A stretch of 36,990 nucleotides of DNA from Rhizophlyctis rosea. Its lineage: Eukaryota > Chytridiomycota > Chytridiomycetes > Rhizophlyctidales > Rhizophlyctidaceae. The notes under the pieces are model-generated. The model did not search any database. It had not been told where the DNA came from and worked only from the letters and a program-made list of their open reading frames with translations. Both the position numbers and the translations under genes were made by a program. Where the stretch lies: NCBI GenBank assembly GCA_027596075.1, contig JADGJC010000236.1:28803-65792 (forward strand). Reading direction: 5' to 3'. This document shows positions 22,501 through 32,400 of this stretch, in pieces (position 1 is the first letter of the stretch; each line of letters begins with the position of its first letter).

Positions 22501-23911
22501 TCAAAGGACATGTTGACCTTACCAAAAAGCTTGACGAGTGAGGGATCAAAGTTCATCGAATTGGAGGATGATGTGTCGGGTGACGGGATGGTGGGGCAGG
22601 ATGTTCTTGCCGAAGGTGTAAGGAGAGAGGGAGGGAGGAAGTTGGAAAGGGTAGGGTCACCAGCTGAGAGCAGAGCGTTGGAAAAGGGGGGCTCTATTGC
22701 GGAAGAGCTATTTGTGATGCGTTCGTCGTCCAGTGTTGGCGCAAGGGGAATGCAACGAGGCGATTCTACTGCCGGGGCAAAAACACCAACGCGAACTGGG
22801 TCTACCGTCGAAGGGCCCGCACTGCAACGAGCCAATACATCTGCTGACGGTCGGACGTCTCAGAGGGTCAGCACTGCTGATGAGCCTCGTGGCTCGGTTC
22901 ACACTCCTGCTCAAACTGAGCAACCAGCATCGGGAGCGCCAATCAATCCAACACTGCCAGTCCAAGACACCGCTTCTCGTCAGTCCACACCGATCGCCCC
23001 GTCCATAACCGCTCAGTCTTCCCAATCTTCGTCCGTGGTCAACATTCCGGCACCACCAATCCCGACCAACGAAGAACTTGCCGTGCTGGTGTCGGACGAC
23101 CAAGATGAGGGAGAAGAATTGGACGAACCTTCACCTGCACCATCTGCTCAAGCAGATACCAAACTCACAGGGGATAGAACGACTCCGTCAACAGCAGACA
23201 AGCCCACAGATAAAGGCTTACCGCCCTTGCCTCCGAAAACCGTCCAAACGCCATCATCCATCCAAGAACCACTGCACCGTGATGAACCTACTCCACATCG
23301 TGACCCACGCGAAGAAGACCTCAAATCATTCAAAGAACGCATCAGCCTGGCACAGACCTTGGATGATATCACTTCACGGCCACATCCACCTGACATTGCA
23401 TCAATTGATGTTGTTATGGATCAGGTAAACTGCTAAAATATCGCTCCCAAACAAATCAAACATATCTAATTTTTTCCGCTTCACCTCTTCACATCCAGTT
23501 CATGGACATGAAACAATCCGAATACGCACGACATCACCCACCACCCCCTGAGGATGCCGTCATCCACCAGATCGTAGAGTATGCCCATTTGAAGGTCGAC
23601 CAAATCGACATCGACCCGATCATCCAATCCGTCGAGCCGGATGTGGAAGTGGATTTGGGTCTAGTTATTGATCGCCCGCCGCCCTTTGGCAAGGATGAGG
23701 TTAGTACCGGGGTCACACTTGCGATGGGTCGTTCTTCTATCATGCACGTCATAAAGCGGGATGATTCATCGATTCTTCTTTTCCGCTCCCAAAGGTCAAA
23801 CAAACGGTCAAACTAGAAGTGAAACTGAACAAAAAGGAGTATATGGTGTTCTTGCCGCTCTTGAGGAGGGAAAGAAATGCGAGGACTGTTGACTTCTACC
23901 GAGCGAAATGA
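10577..23911 (+). CDS. Giant ASH/MSP-repeat (HYDIN/CFAP-type) flagellar protein, 8 exons
   Basis: Exons: 10577-11083, 11577-13219, 13287-16506, 16577-22100, 22157-22224, 22306-23424, 23499-23699, 23795-23911. They splice in frame to 4,132 residues. Residues ~40-340 are Leu-rich and predicted helical (possibly ARM/HEAT-like), with Gly-rich inserts. A Lys-Glu run lies near 372-386. From ~620 to ~3630 come about 22-24 ASH/MSP-type beta-sandwich units, recognised by recurring LDFG(V/M)-x(8-12)-hydrophobic-x-N-x-G cores (e.g. near 865, 1901 and 3545). Intron 3 cuts one such unit and splicing restores it. A Ser-rich linker (~2797-2837) splits the array. The tail (~3730-4010) is disordered and carries seven 12-residue repeats; the last ~100 residues look folded again. 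ASH proteins build ciliary and centrosomal structures (HYDIN, CFAP47, CFAP65, CFAP74 class), so an axonemal role is inferred. I cannot assign the ortholog: no CH or kinase domain is visible, and the helical N-terminus is not typical of HYDIN. Confidence 0.85.
11084..11576 (+). other. Intron 1 (493 nt, unusually long and G-rich)
   Basis: The donor is GAG|GTGAGT, and the acceptor is CAACAG|ACACCC with branch-like CTAAC at 11557-11561; phase 0. It is five to nine times longer than the other introns. It contains a G-run-rich stretch (~11300-11490) with G-quadruplex potential and a 14-bp direct repeat, GGAGCAGATTAGTT, at 11141 and 11231, exactly 90 bp apart. An alternative exon inside it cannot be excluded, but in-frame stops follow the donor within 25 codons. 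Confidence 0.72.
12661..12960. other. Strand-asymmetry switch within one exon
   Basis: On the plus strand 12661-12780 contains only two C in 120 bases, while 12841-12960 contains only two G in 120. Both lie in exon 2 and are open in the same frame. The G block encodes Gly/Val/Trp/Arg/Glu; the C block encodes Pro/Thr/Ser/Leu. This is the clearest example of a pattern repeated between 10.55 and ~15.5 kb. The G block has many GGG/GGGG runs and so quadruplex potential. Confidence 0.85.
13220..13286 (+). other. Intron 2 (67 nt)
   Basis: GTAAGT donor, CACTAAC branch site at 13264-13270, AACCAG acceptor; phase 2. The intron and the next ~120 bases of exon 3 form one C-rich, almost G-free block, so compositional blocks ignore the splice border. 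Confidence 0.9.
16507..16576 (+). other. Intron 3 (70 nt)
   Basis: GTAAGG donor, CTAATTAAC branch region at ~16556-16564, pyrimidine tract and AAAG acceptor; phase 0. It interrupts an ASH unit between its LEFGVQAVHMRQ strand and the RNELKFTNTGS continuation. This is strong evidence that the long frames on either side are one gene. Confidence 0.92.
22101..22156 (+). other. Intron 4 (56 nt)
   Basis: The donor GTTGGT is weak; the branch-like CTGAC is at 22139-22143 and the acceptor is TGTAG; phase 1. This is the only junction combination found that keeps the frame open into exon 5, and it restores the expected EG-VG end of an ASH unit. It is the least certain junction in the model. Confidence 0.7.
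22225..22305 (+). other. Intron 5 (81 nt)
   Basis: GTGAGT donor, CTGTAG acceptor, phase 0. It follows the 68-nt exon 5, the shortest in the gene. Frame continuity on both sides supports it. Confidence 0.8.
22642..22893 (+). repeat. Seven tandem 12-residue repeats (36-nt units) in the tail
   Basis: Residues ~3767-3850 divide without gaps into seven 12-residue units, e.g. MQRGDSTAGAKT and LQRANTSADGRT. The consensus is roughly (L/M)-(Q/E)-R-x-x-(S/T)-(T/S)-x-x-(G/E)-x-x. Every unit keeps a basic residue three positions before Ser or Thr, a PKA/basophilic-kinase-like motif. At DNA level the 36-nt units have diverged beyond easy recognition, so the protein pattern appears maintained or ancient. 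Confidence 0.75.
23425..23498 (+). other. Intron 6 (74 nt)
   Basis: GTAAAC donor, CTAAT branch site at 23465-23469, long pyrimidine tract and CCAG acceptor; phase 0. It is typical of the other short introns. Confidence 0.88.
23700..23794 (+). other. Intron 7 (95 nt)
   Basis: GTTAGT donor, pyrimidine-rich 3' half and AAAG acceptor; phase 0. It joins a PPPFGKDE segment to the final exon of 38 residues, which ends at TGA 23909-23911. Reading through instead ends out of phase after 39 further codons. Confidence 0.85.
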
Positions 23912-23950
23912 CAACATGTAGAAGCGACGGCGAAACGTGGAGGTTGAGTC

Positions 23951-23960
23951 TTGTATATAT
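23951..23960 (+). terminator. Possible 3'-end efficiency element of the giant gene
   Basis: TTGTATATAT lies 40 bp after the stop codon in a T-rich stretch. TATATA-type words act as polyadenylation efficiency elements in fungi. No canonical AATAAA is present in the next 150 bp. This is suggestive only. Confidence 0.22.
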
Positions 23961-24069
23961 TGCATTTTGTACCATGTTTGGAATGAATCTAGTAGCTTTT
24001 TGTACATCTGCCCTGGTCATCCTCGGTTGCATGATGGACCGTCGTTGGCCATGTGCACGCAAGCGTTTG

Positions 24070-24511
24070 CTATCCAGTATTGTCATTCACCGGGATCGAA
24101 GGTTGGCGGACAAAATGCGGCTGGGGGAGAGGGTTCATGGTCCATGTGCTCTGGTGAGAAAATTGATGGATGTGGTCAAGGCCGAGAACGATATCGTGAA
24201 CCTCAATCTCCGCAAACACCCGCGAAGGCTTGATCTGCATCAGTTCGCTCATACGTCCGAATGACAGCGTCCAATCCGGCGACAGCGCAGATCCCCACGG
24301 TTCTGAGCATTCTACTTGTCGTTCCAGTGTCAGGGTAAAGTGGGTAAGTAACTCAAAGTACTCAAGTAGGCGGCGCCTCATTTCGCCGTGTAAGATGTGT
24401 GAGTCACCGTAGACCTTTCATTCCGAGCTCATCAGCGAAGGCCCCTGGGGTAGGTAGGCAGTCGGTGGTGAGCTTGTCCTGCTGTTGATAGAACCCCGTC
24501 CAGTCAACATT
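24070..24511 (-). pseudogene. OTU-protease-like relic, frameshifted
   Basis: The minus strand reads TTDCL and then AFADELGMK (24509 down to 24416). After a one-base shift at about 24415 it continues as VYGDSHILHGEMRRRLLEYF and on to TAG at 24070-24072. The order matches an OTU cysteine-protease fold: a D-x-x-C-L-F-R-A nucleophile motif, then an A-x-x-D-x-L helix, then H-x-x-(L/V)-R-x-x-(L/V)-x-Y, then a W-G-S segment (near 24280). The Cys is kept (codon 24458-24460), but the residues after it carry a ~2-residue insertion, the Asp spacing is wrong and no catalytic His motif was found. No start codon or upstream exon is evident. It converges on the giant gene, with the two stops ~160 bp apart. 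It could be a broken cellular gene copy or an OTU domain from a mobile element; no other element part was seen. Confidence 0.4.
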
Positions 24512-24542
24512 GCCCAGGCTACATTATTGCCCAAGCTACATT
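24509..24542. repeat. 17-bp tandem duplication
   Basis: ATTGCCCAGGCTACATT (24509-24525) is followed directly by a second copy with one mismatch (24526-24542). It abuts the beginning of the OTU-like relic, so a local slippage duplication may have helped to break that reading frame. Confidence 0.85.
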
Positions 24543-25844
24543 ATTGATCTGACATTCATTGAGCCGCACTTGTCAGGGGCAGCCTAAACACATGCTGAAA
24601 GTTGACGATTTCGCACGCAATCTTCAGCCGTGCGGCGTGGAACTGAGAAGTCCATCTTACACATCCCCTTTTTTTGGATCTGCAGACTGTTCAACACCGT
24701 CATCTTTCCGTGTGGTAAATCTATGTGCACGTCTCCAGCACTGCCAAATGCCAGTATGCAGCGAAAGGGGAAGTGGTCTGAGTGCGCAACCTGGCCTGCC
24801 CGGTCCCCAACTGCTTCGCTTTTCCTGATTTCCGGTATCAGACTTCCATTTTGATTCAGGCGTTTGCACAAAATGATACAGGCGTTTCCACACGGCAACG
24901 AATCCGTTTCCAGCGGGACGGCCTGTCTCGCTCTTTCCAAATTTCGGTGCCCAACTGTGTCAATATATGTTCCTGACAGTTCACTTTTGTGATTATGCAG
25001 ATGATTGGCTATTGTTGCAACTCACTAGTAGCAAGTATATATGAAAATCCAAGACTTCTCGTCGTAGTGTAGCATCGTTCCCATCGCCGGCGCAAGACAA
25101 CTGTCTTGTCCCTTGCCTGAGTTTCCGTGATCCAGACATCTTTACCTTTTTAGTAAATGTCTTAAACGGGTACTCAGGCCAAAAATCAAGGCTCAAGGCC
25201 GCGGAAGAGCAGGATGGAGCCCACATTCTCCCCTCATTGCCCTGTACCAAAAGCCCGCAATGACATTCCGATGCAGCAGTCAACATAAAACACGGCCGTT
25301 GTATCTTGCTATACATCAAACAAAAGAAAGATGAGGGCAAGGACTCAATGCGCAACGATCCGATAAGGAAACTCGCTCCGGCCGTCAATGCTTTCCGACA
25401 CAGTTAAATGTTGTCAGATTTTTCGCCGACGACTTTTACGTTTCTATCTTACTGTATCAGGAAGAACTTGCCGCGCTTCCGAAGATCGCTGTACGTGCTT
25501 GATACAGACAAAGCCGGCACCGTACCGTGAAGTGACAGTGGCTTCCCATGGAATGAGTTGCCGTTGCTTTTGTTTTCCGCTTTTTCAGTAGTTTCACCAC
25601 CGCGCTGAATGTCACCGATTGAAAACATGCACTCTCACTTTGATTTGACTTACCAAAGGACTGAGCGGCGACTATACAGATCCAGCTTGTTCCCGCCATG
25701 TGGTTGTCGCGGTGTTGCTTTTTTTTGCTTCATTTCAATCTGATATCGAAACTGACTGATTGATTCGGGGCAAAGCGCAGAGCATTGGTGCGCAAGAGTT
25801 GAGGGCACCCGAACACCTATATCAACGGCCAACGGGATGTAAAA

Positions 25845-26024
25845 TCAGGGGGTAGGTAGTTGAAGGTGAAGAACTCTTTGACTGGCGTTTGCATTCAGGA
25901 GCTCTTTCCCATTGCGTTTTGACTGTTGTGCAACTTTGCTTGCTGCAATTTTGGATGATGAACCAACGCCATTTGCTATTGTGGGAGCGTTGACTTCGAG
26001 GACTTTGAGACGGAGACAACTCTG
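25845..26024 (-). other. Possible orphan terminal exon
   Basis: On the minus strand a textbook acceptor (TTACTTTCTTTTTCAG, ending at 26025) precedes 59 open codons ending at TGA 25845-25847. The product is Lys/Ser/Ala/Asn-rich with no known domain. A GTAAGG word about 200 bases upstream could be a donor, but no start codon or conserved partner exon was found. It is weak and may be chance. Confidence 0.15.
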
Positions 26025-29000
26025 CTGAAAAAGAAAGTAATTGGTTGGGGGTAAATTGGTTTTCATCCCGTTGATAAGGAGGTGACAGCTATCATCGCCT
26101 CTGTTAATCATCCCATACGCTTCACATATGCCACGCTTGCCGTTCCGAGTCTCGCCCACGATGGATGTGGTGCCTCCGAAGTGAGAGTTGCCTCCTGTGT
26201 CCAGGAAAAATGATGATCCAAACCACCTTACAAAGGCGCCCCAGGTGCTACATAGTCTACATGTCACTCATGTCATGTCAAATTTGTGGGTCAAGTGCTA
26301 TACTAACGGCCAGCAGTGCACCAGACCGTCAGATGCGCCGCCCATACCCAATCGCCATTGTCGCCCATCACCTCATTGAAAATGAACTTGAACAAAATGA
26401 CAGACTAATCATCCCTTGTCCAATTTACTGGCATTTTTGGGTGGACCGCCTCATAAATCCCAAGATTGGGACGCCAGTCGACGTAGTGTTCTGGTACCTG
26501 AGCACAACCTCCGCCTAAGCTTTACAATTCCAACTGATCTATGGACTATCACTGCATCATCTCCGCGTCATGTGTTGATCTCGCGCCTTACTAGTGGCGA
26601 AGATGAATGTGCAAAAGCGTGTCACCTCAAGTCTTGCCAACTTGTGCTGCCTTTCGTTTTTTTTCATGTGTTTACCGTCTGATCAAAGTGTCCAGATGAT
26701 ACCAAAAAGTAGGAGGAGCGGGTGCCAATGAAGAAAACTTCAGTAAACGATTCCTAGTGTTCTGCGTTCATTGAATATGGAGCTAAGCTAAGAGGATGCA
26801 TGTAACACCAGACCGGCAGTTCTTTTGACAGCTCAAGAAAACCCGACCATGAAAGAAAGATGCAATATCATTAAACCGATCAGTGTCGTGAACAGAAAGA
26901 GCACCTATGCACACCCGTCGCCTCACTCAACTGACTCATACAACAGTATATTGCTCATCTTCTGGCGATGCAGGTGATGCAAAGTCAATGAAATGGGGGG
27001 CTTGAGATGGAACGGGCGCAAAAGCAACAAATCCCATTCGCCGATAAAAGTTGGATATTCCTACATCAAATCTATCATGCCGGCGATAGTGCCGACTCAG
27101 TCATCCCCTCGCGCAATCAGCCAGAACCTTAGTTGTTGTCAAAGTGCTCATGCTGCTTGCCATGCTGCAATGTCAGAATGGTTCATTTTTCGCTGTCCAG
27201 ACTTAGATGGTGCATGAACAATTGAACAACAACGTGGCAAATGCGACAGGAGTCGACAGGGTGCATCCCAGTTCCCATCTCCGTTCGTCGTGGAACAGGC
27301 GTGAGCCACCGGGTTTTCATCAGCCTGTGAGACCGGACGGCCTGCATGTTCAGTATATTCGACATATTGCGCGTTTGCTCTCCTACTCTGTGGATGGCTG
27401 GCAGGTGTGCGCAAAGCGTTCGCAGAAGCCTGGACGCGGAAAAGGAACACTAAACATTGCTCACATCAAATTCTTCCCTCCGCCATAGGATTGAACACTT
27501 TTTTGGTCTCACGTGCGGCATGTGTTCCTCTTTCGCTGTCCGGATCGCCCCAGAAGCTTTCCATGCAAAACAAGATACTCAGCCAAGCTGCAATGTTGTC
27601 GCTGGGCGCATCCGCGTTCTGCAGATTGCAAAACTTCAAATGCGACAAAAATGATCATACAATCATGTCCTCATATACACGCCTCAAGTACATTTTTGAA
27701 GTTTTAGACTGTGTGAACGGAGATTGTTACAGCGGAGAGTGCCGAGTATGATGCGGGGCATATCACATGGAAGTCCGGTCTACCGCGGTCGTGATGCTGA
27801 CAGTAAGGAGGCGAAAGACCGTTCAAAGTATTTCACGGCACAGGAATCCGGAGTACACTGCCGGCAGTGGAAAACATCTCATTGAGCTACACAATCGCTC
27901 TGACGAACGTCCATCCTTTCTAGAATTCGAAATCAAACATTGCGATAGCTTCCCTCGTCGGCCTGGCCGAGCCCGTCCATTCCGCCCTTATTGACAGCAA
28001 ATTGAAGCGGATTCTCCACACACCTTTCCTACCTCACATTCTTGTTGATCCTAGCACATTGGAGCCAGACTTAGAGTTTGATATCTCTGGTGATTCCACA
28101 TGACACAACAAAATTCCTTTAACAACATACGCGACTCCGTCTTGAGGAGGAGCTTTTCCTGGCCTCAAAGCCCTGTAAAAAAATCTCATGTATCCGCCAA
28201 ACATCTTTTGCTATATCTCATATCTAAAAGGCGTGATGTCCAAGGGTTCGCAGACGTTTGCAACTCCCAGAAGAAGGCAAGGAGGATGAAAAAATATGTC
28301 GTGAGGGGCTGTACATTGCGACAATGTGGTCAGGATCGGCGAGACGGTGTGTGGTAATGGAAATGAATTGAACTGAACGCCCGTTCCGACAAGTGGGAAT
28401 TGCTCCGCAACAGGAAAAAAGTCAAGCAAGGCAACCGGCAGTCGCGTTAACTTACGCCTTTTGGTTTTTCAACGATCAGGCTGGTATACACACATACCAT
28501 TCTGCCGCATATTCATTAGCTCACAGTGCCGTGGACTGGCCGAGTTGACCGCTTGGCATGAGAGAGAAATGTTTTGAGAGAGGCGCAGTGGAAAGGGCTC
28601 TACATCCAATCGTTCTATAGACTGAGATTGCTCTTGTATGCCCTGTCGTCATGAAATATAGCAGTATTGTTGCGTTTATATTGGCCCTTTGAAAACTTAT
28701 GGTGGAGCAAACCAGTTGATGGATGGACTGATAGATGGTTGCGCCACAAAACCAACGGGCGTGAGGTGACTATGATGCTGTATACGCCACTTCCGTGGTA
28801 ATAGCAAAGTCTGAGAGCCTTCCCTCCTGGAGCAAGGCCGGCTGTAATGGACATCAAATTTCCGAGTCTGCGGGGGATGTTCAAAAGCGGACGGAATGAA
28901 TGACGGCATTGTCGAGTCGTCTGCGTCCAGGAGCTGGAGCGTTACCGCTCTTTGGAGTACTGCACCTCGCGGTGGCGTCTCCATTTGAGCTCATTCGAAA

Positions 29001-29466
29001 AAGTAATCGTTGGAAAGAAACTACAAGATGCAACTTTCCCGGTTGGACACTTGCGTCGCTAATCATCCAATCACACGCCTGGGATTGAAACAGAATATAT
29101 GAATATGTTATATGCCATGCTGCTCGCAAAGTTCGCCACTGCCTCATTCCACACAAAAGTGCAATCAGCAAGTCGGTCATTTAAGTGACGAGAATGACGA
29201 TGAAATGGAACCACCTCGTCGGTGTCGGTCAATTCAGCAATTCCGTGTAATTCAAATCAGGGCTGAACAAGGCCCGTTCCGTTGTGGAGGAAATAAATGT
29301 AAGAAACAAATGTAAAAGGAAATAAATAAAGAAAAAAGTTAAAGACATCATTCGATCCAGCGGTGAGTGCGAAAGCTCAAATCGATAGATCCGTGATCAA
29401 TTCCGACAGCTGGTCTCAGTTGTCTGGTCAATGTGACGGCTACATGCAACAATATCGGAAAATTTC

Positions 29467-29494
29467 AGGTTTTGGCTATGAGGTTTTGGCTATG
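29467..29494. repeat. 14-bp perfect tandem duplication
   Basis: AGGTTTTGGCTATG is present twice back to back, with no mismatch. It is a recent slippage-type duplication in non-coding DNA. Confidence 0.9.
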
Positions 29495-32400
29495 TCAAAT
29501 GATGAATGAGCCTCGATCCAAACCACAAAAGCGCAGGGCTGTCTGTGGTAATCTTCTTAATCAAAGGACCGAACTTCATCAGTATCAGTAGTGCCAAACT
29601 GGGTTCAGCACTCATCACGAGGCACCGCCGAACCGGAGCGTCCGATCATACGAAGTCGTGCAGGTGTAGTGTCCATTCTCTCTCTGTCCTTTCTTTTGTT
29701 GCAAGCCTTCGTTTTTGAGCCCAGAGAGGACCGAATTCAGAGTTGATCCAACAACGAACATGAACAAAGACTCAAAGAGCATCAGCACAATCGCGCTGGT
29801 TGCGCTAAATTCAAATCACGTAAGCATTGCCTGATTGTGCCACCCAAACGAATCACATGATCTGTCAGCCGGCCGTGCCACCTGCAGCCTGGATGCCAGT
29901 CGCCTCATTCTCCAACGTGTTGGATGGGTGGATTGTTGAAGTTGTGGAAAGCGATGAGGCTTCCGGTGTAGAGGTGCTCCATAGTTGGAAAAGGAAGTCA
30001 AGGAAAAGACAGCTTTGTCGCCGCGATAGGAGATTGATATGCTCAAAGAAAGGTATTCGCAGCTGTGCAGGGCGGCGATCGTGTTGAACTTGTTGCGACG
30101 CGGGTCCATAAACATACGTGAGTCACCCGCCTGAAGCAACAGGTGAGCCGTGAGCAAGATAAAGTAGAACTTAGAGATAGAGGAGTCTTGAGCATGAGCA
30201 AATCGCGTTTCCAGAAGTCAATCATTGTGATGATGACTGGTGAATCAGATTCAATTCGTGAACGATATGAGTTGAGGGACGACTCATTTAAGGCGTGTTA
30301 ATGTGACAGACAGAAAATGAAACAGATGAGATACGTTGGAGTCAGATACACCGGATATCGAGTCTCTGGCCACACTATGCCCATGTGTTGCAATAGTATG
30401 TGTTAATCTTATGACTTATCCCACACGAAGGGGCCGGCGCCACCGTTTTTTGCGGTGCGCCAAACCATCACGATGCGCTTCAGTGGTCTTTCCAATCACG
30501 CTAATGACCAGTGGAATGAGCGGGTAGTAATTTGGCTTGATTTTTTGCTCATCGGCAGTACAACATCGTCACATGCCAAAACCTGAAGCATGACGGTGAG
30601 TGCTTTCACCGCCAACGGCCGCCCCTCTCTGTTGCTGTCGCCGACGCTCTTTTTTCTTACTCTCTTACATCCGCGCGCCTCTCAGACTCAAATGAAGGCA
30701 CACCTTTCATCCTCCTCCTCTGGACCTTGCCAAAGACGTGATCGAGATGATCTGGTGGTGAGTCAATAACTCATACCGTTCATGGTACATGGGTCTCTAC
30801 GTTCAGCGTTTTTTTACTCCACCTCAGCATGTAAATACACTAAGAATTCACCATACTTTGATAAGATATGTAAGGGTTTAGCAGCACACCTACTTGAGAA
30901 TGCAGATGCAGCTGATGAGAACTAGCATGCGTGTGTTAATCGTGCATAATCATGCCCTGACTCTTCTTTTTTACACCGCAGACACTTCCCTCCCTGCAGC
31001 CTACACTGCTCAACTTGAAGCATGTCCGAGCAAGGCAAATCATTATATGGTACACGAAATGTGTTGGAATTGTGGGTATCGTGCGACACGTCGGAGTTGA
31101 TTCCTGAGAACCCTGCTATCTCAGTCACGCGCCCATTGCAACATCGCTATTTGTGTATAGTTGTACATTACAGTCTCTGTCATGTGAGTAATACTTACGC
31201 TCTTGACAGTTGAATGGAGCGCAGACAGGAGTTGTAAAAACCTTGAGCTATGAATGATTACCATCGTGAAATTGCGGTGATGTCCCTGTCTAGCCGTGTT
31301 TGTGTTAGCTTTCCTTTTTTGTCGCTTCAAAGCCACTCAGTATGACGTCAATGCATAATACAAAATAACAGCCAGTGAATGATTCGGAGAGAAGGTTTGA
31401 AAGCGTGGGTGCAACTCGCTTTCCTGGACGGAAGTCGCGTTGTCATCTCGCTATCGCAGCATCTGCGTCCTTTTTTTGCCCGAAATCCCCAATGCAGCGA
31501 GTGTATGCCTGTGACAATGCAAAAAAGGTGATGCGAAGCCATTGTTAATGTCATGGCCAGCATTTGACCTCCTGGCGGCGAATACTGGAGGGAAAACCAC
31601 TTCCTTCCTAGTGCGAACCGGTGGATCAGTTGAATGCTTTGGGTCTGTGGAGGGGAATGCTGCTGGCCGAGTCCTTCACTAATCGATACAAGTACACCGA
31701 ATTGCATTAATAGCAAGCTCGCGACTGAACACTGCCTGTCGTTGTCGTTGTGTCATGTTCAACCAAGTGCAAACTTAATAATCCTTTGCTGTATTTGAGC
31801 AATCGTTGACATACGGTTTGCAGGATGGTGAGCATAGGCAGGTTTAGTCCTCATTTCGGTACCTTGGGCTGTTCCTTTTTTTAAGTGGGATGTTTACACA
31901 TCGGTCACCACATGCTTTGAACCCTGCAGGATGCAAGTGAGTACTAGGGAGACATACAGCATTTTCGGAAAGGCGCCTACGGTGCCGAAGCTGTTATCAT
32001 ACCAGACCTCACTCAAAATCAGGTTTCTTTTTCTGAAGAGTCTTGCCGGCAACAACTGGGGACTGTGCGTACGAAGTCGGAAAGCGATGAGTTTTGCCGC
32101 GGAAGGTCGAACGGATTTGGCGAGAACTTTCATGGTCTTTCAAATCAAGTATGAAGGTACTATGCGCGGCTCTTAGCCGACTCGTTAAGATGCACTGCAT
32201 ACTTGAGCAGAAGGTGAAAGGGCCGGCCGTTAGCTATGGACAAACAGACTCCACTTCGACATACGTTTCGAATTGACCCGCACGGACGCGGGGCCCGATC
32301 GACATGCCTTTGGTAAAGTCTTTTTCCATTGTCTGTGCTCTTGAGGATATTAGCAACACCCCATTCGCAAACCTTGACCAAGTTGCGAGGATTGCAAAAT

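Noticed and set aside
23908..24264. 118-codon plus-strand frame starting in an ATGA overlap with the stop of the giant gene, with hydrophobic segments
   Set aside because: A stop-start overlap is not a usual eukaryotic arrangement, the product has no family, and its second half is antisense to the better-supported OTU-like relic.
27181..27544. 21-bp near repeat (18/21) at 27181 and 27524
   Set aside because: The similarity does not extend into the flanks, so it may be coincidence.
28750..28830. Minus-strand ALRLCYYHGSGV, reminiscent of a Sel1-like repeat
   Set aside because: The spacing between Leu and the Tyr-x-x-Gly core is two residues short and no W-Y-x-K-A-A segment follows; too weak even beside a Sel1 relic 8 kb away.
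29816..30157. Minus-strand protein-like run including MFMDPRRNKFNTIAAL
   Set aside because: It looks coding-like but I could not connect it to any family, and the opposite strand is equally open.
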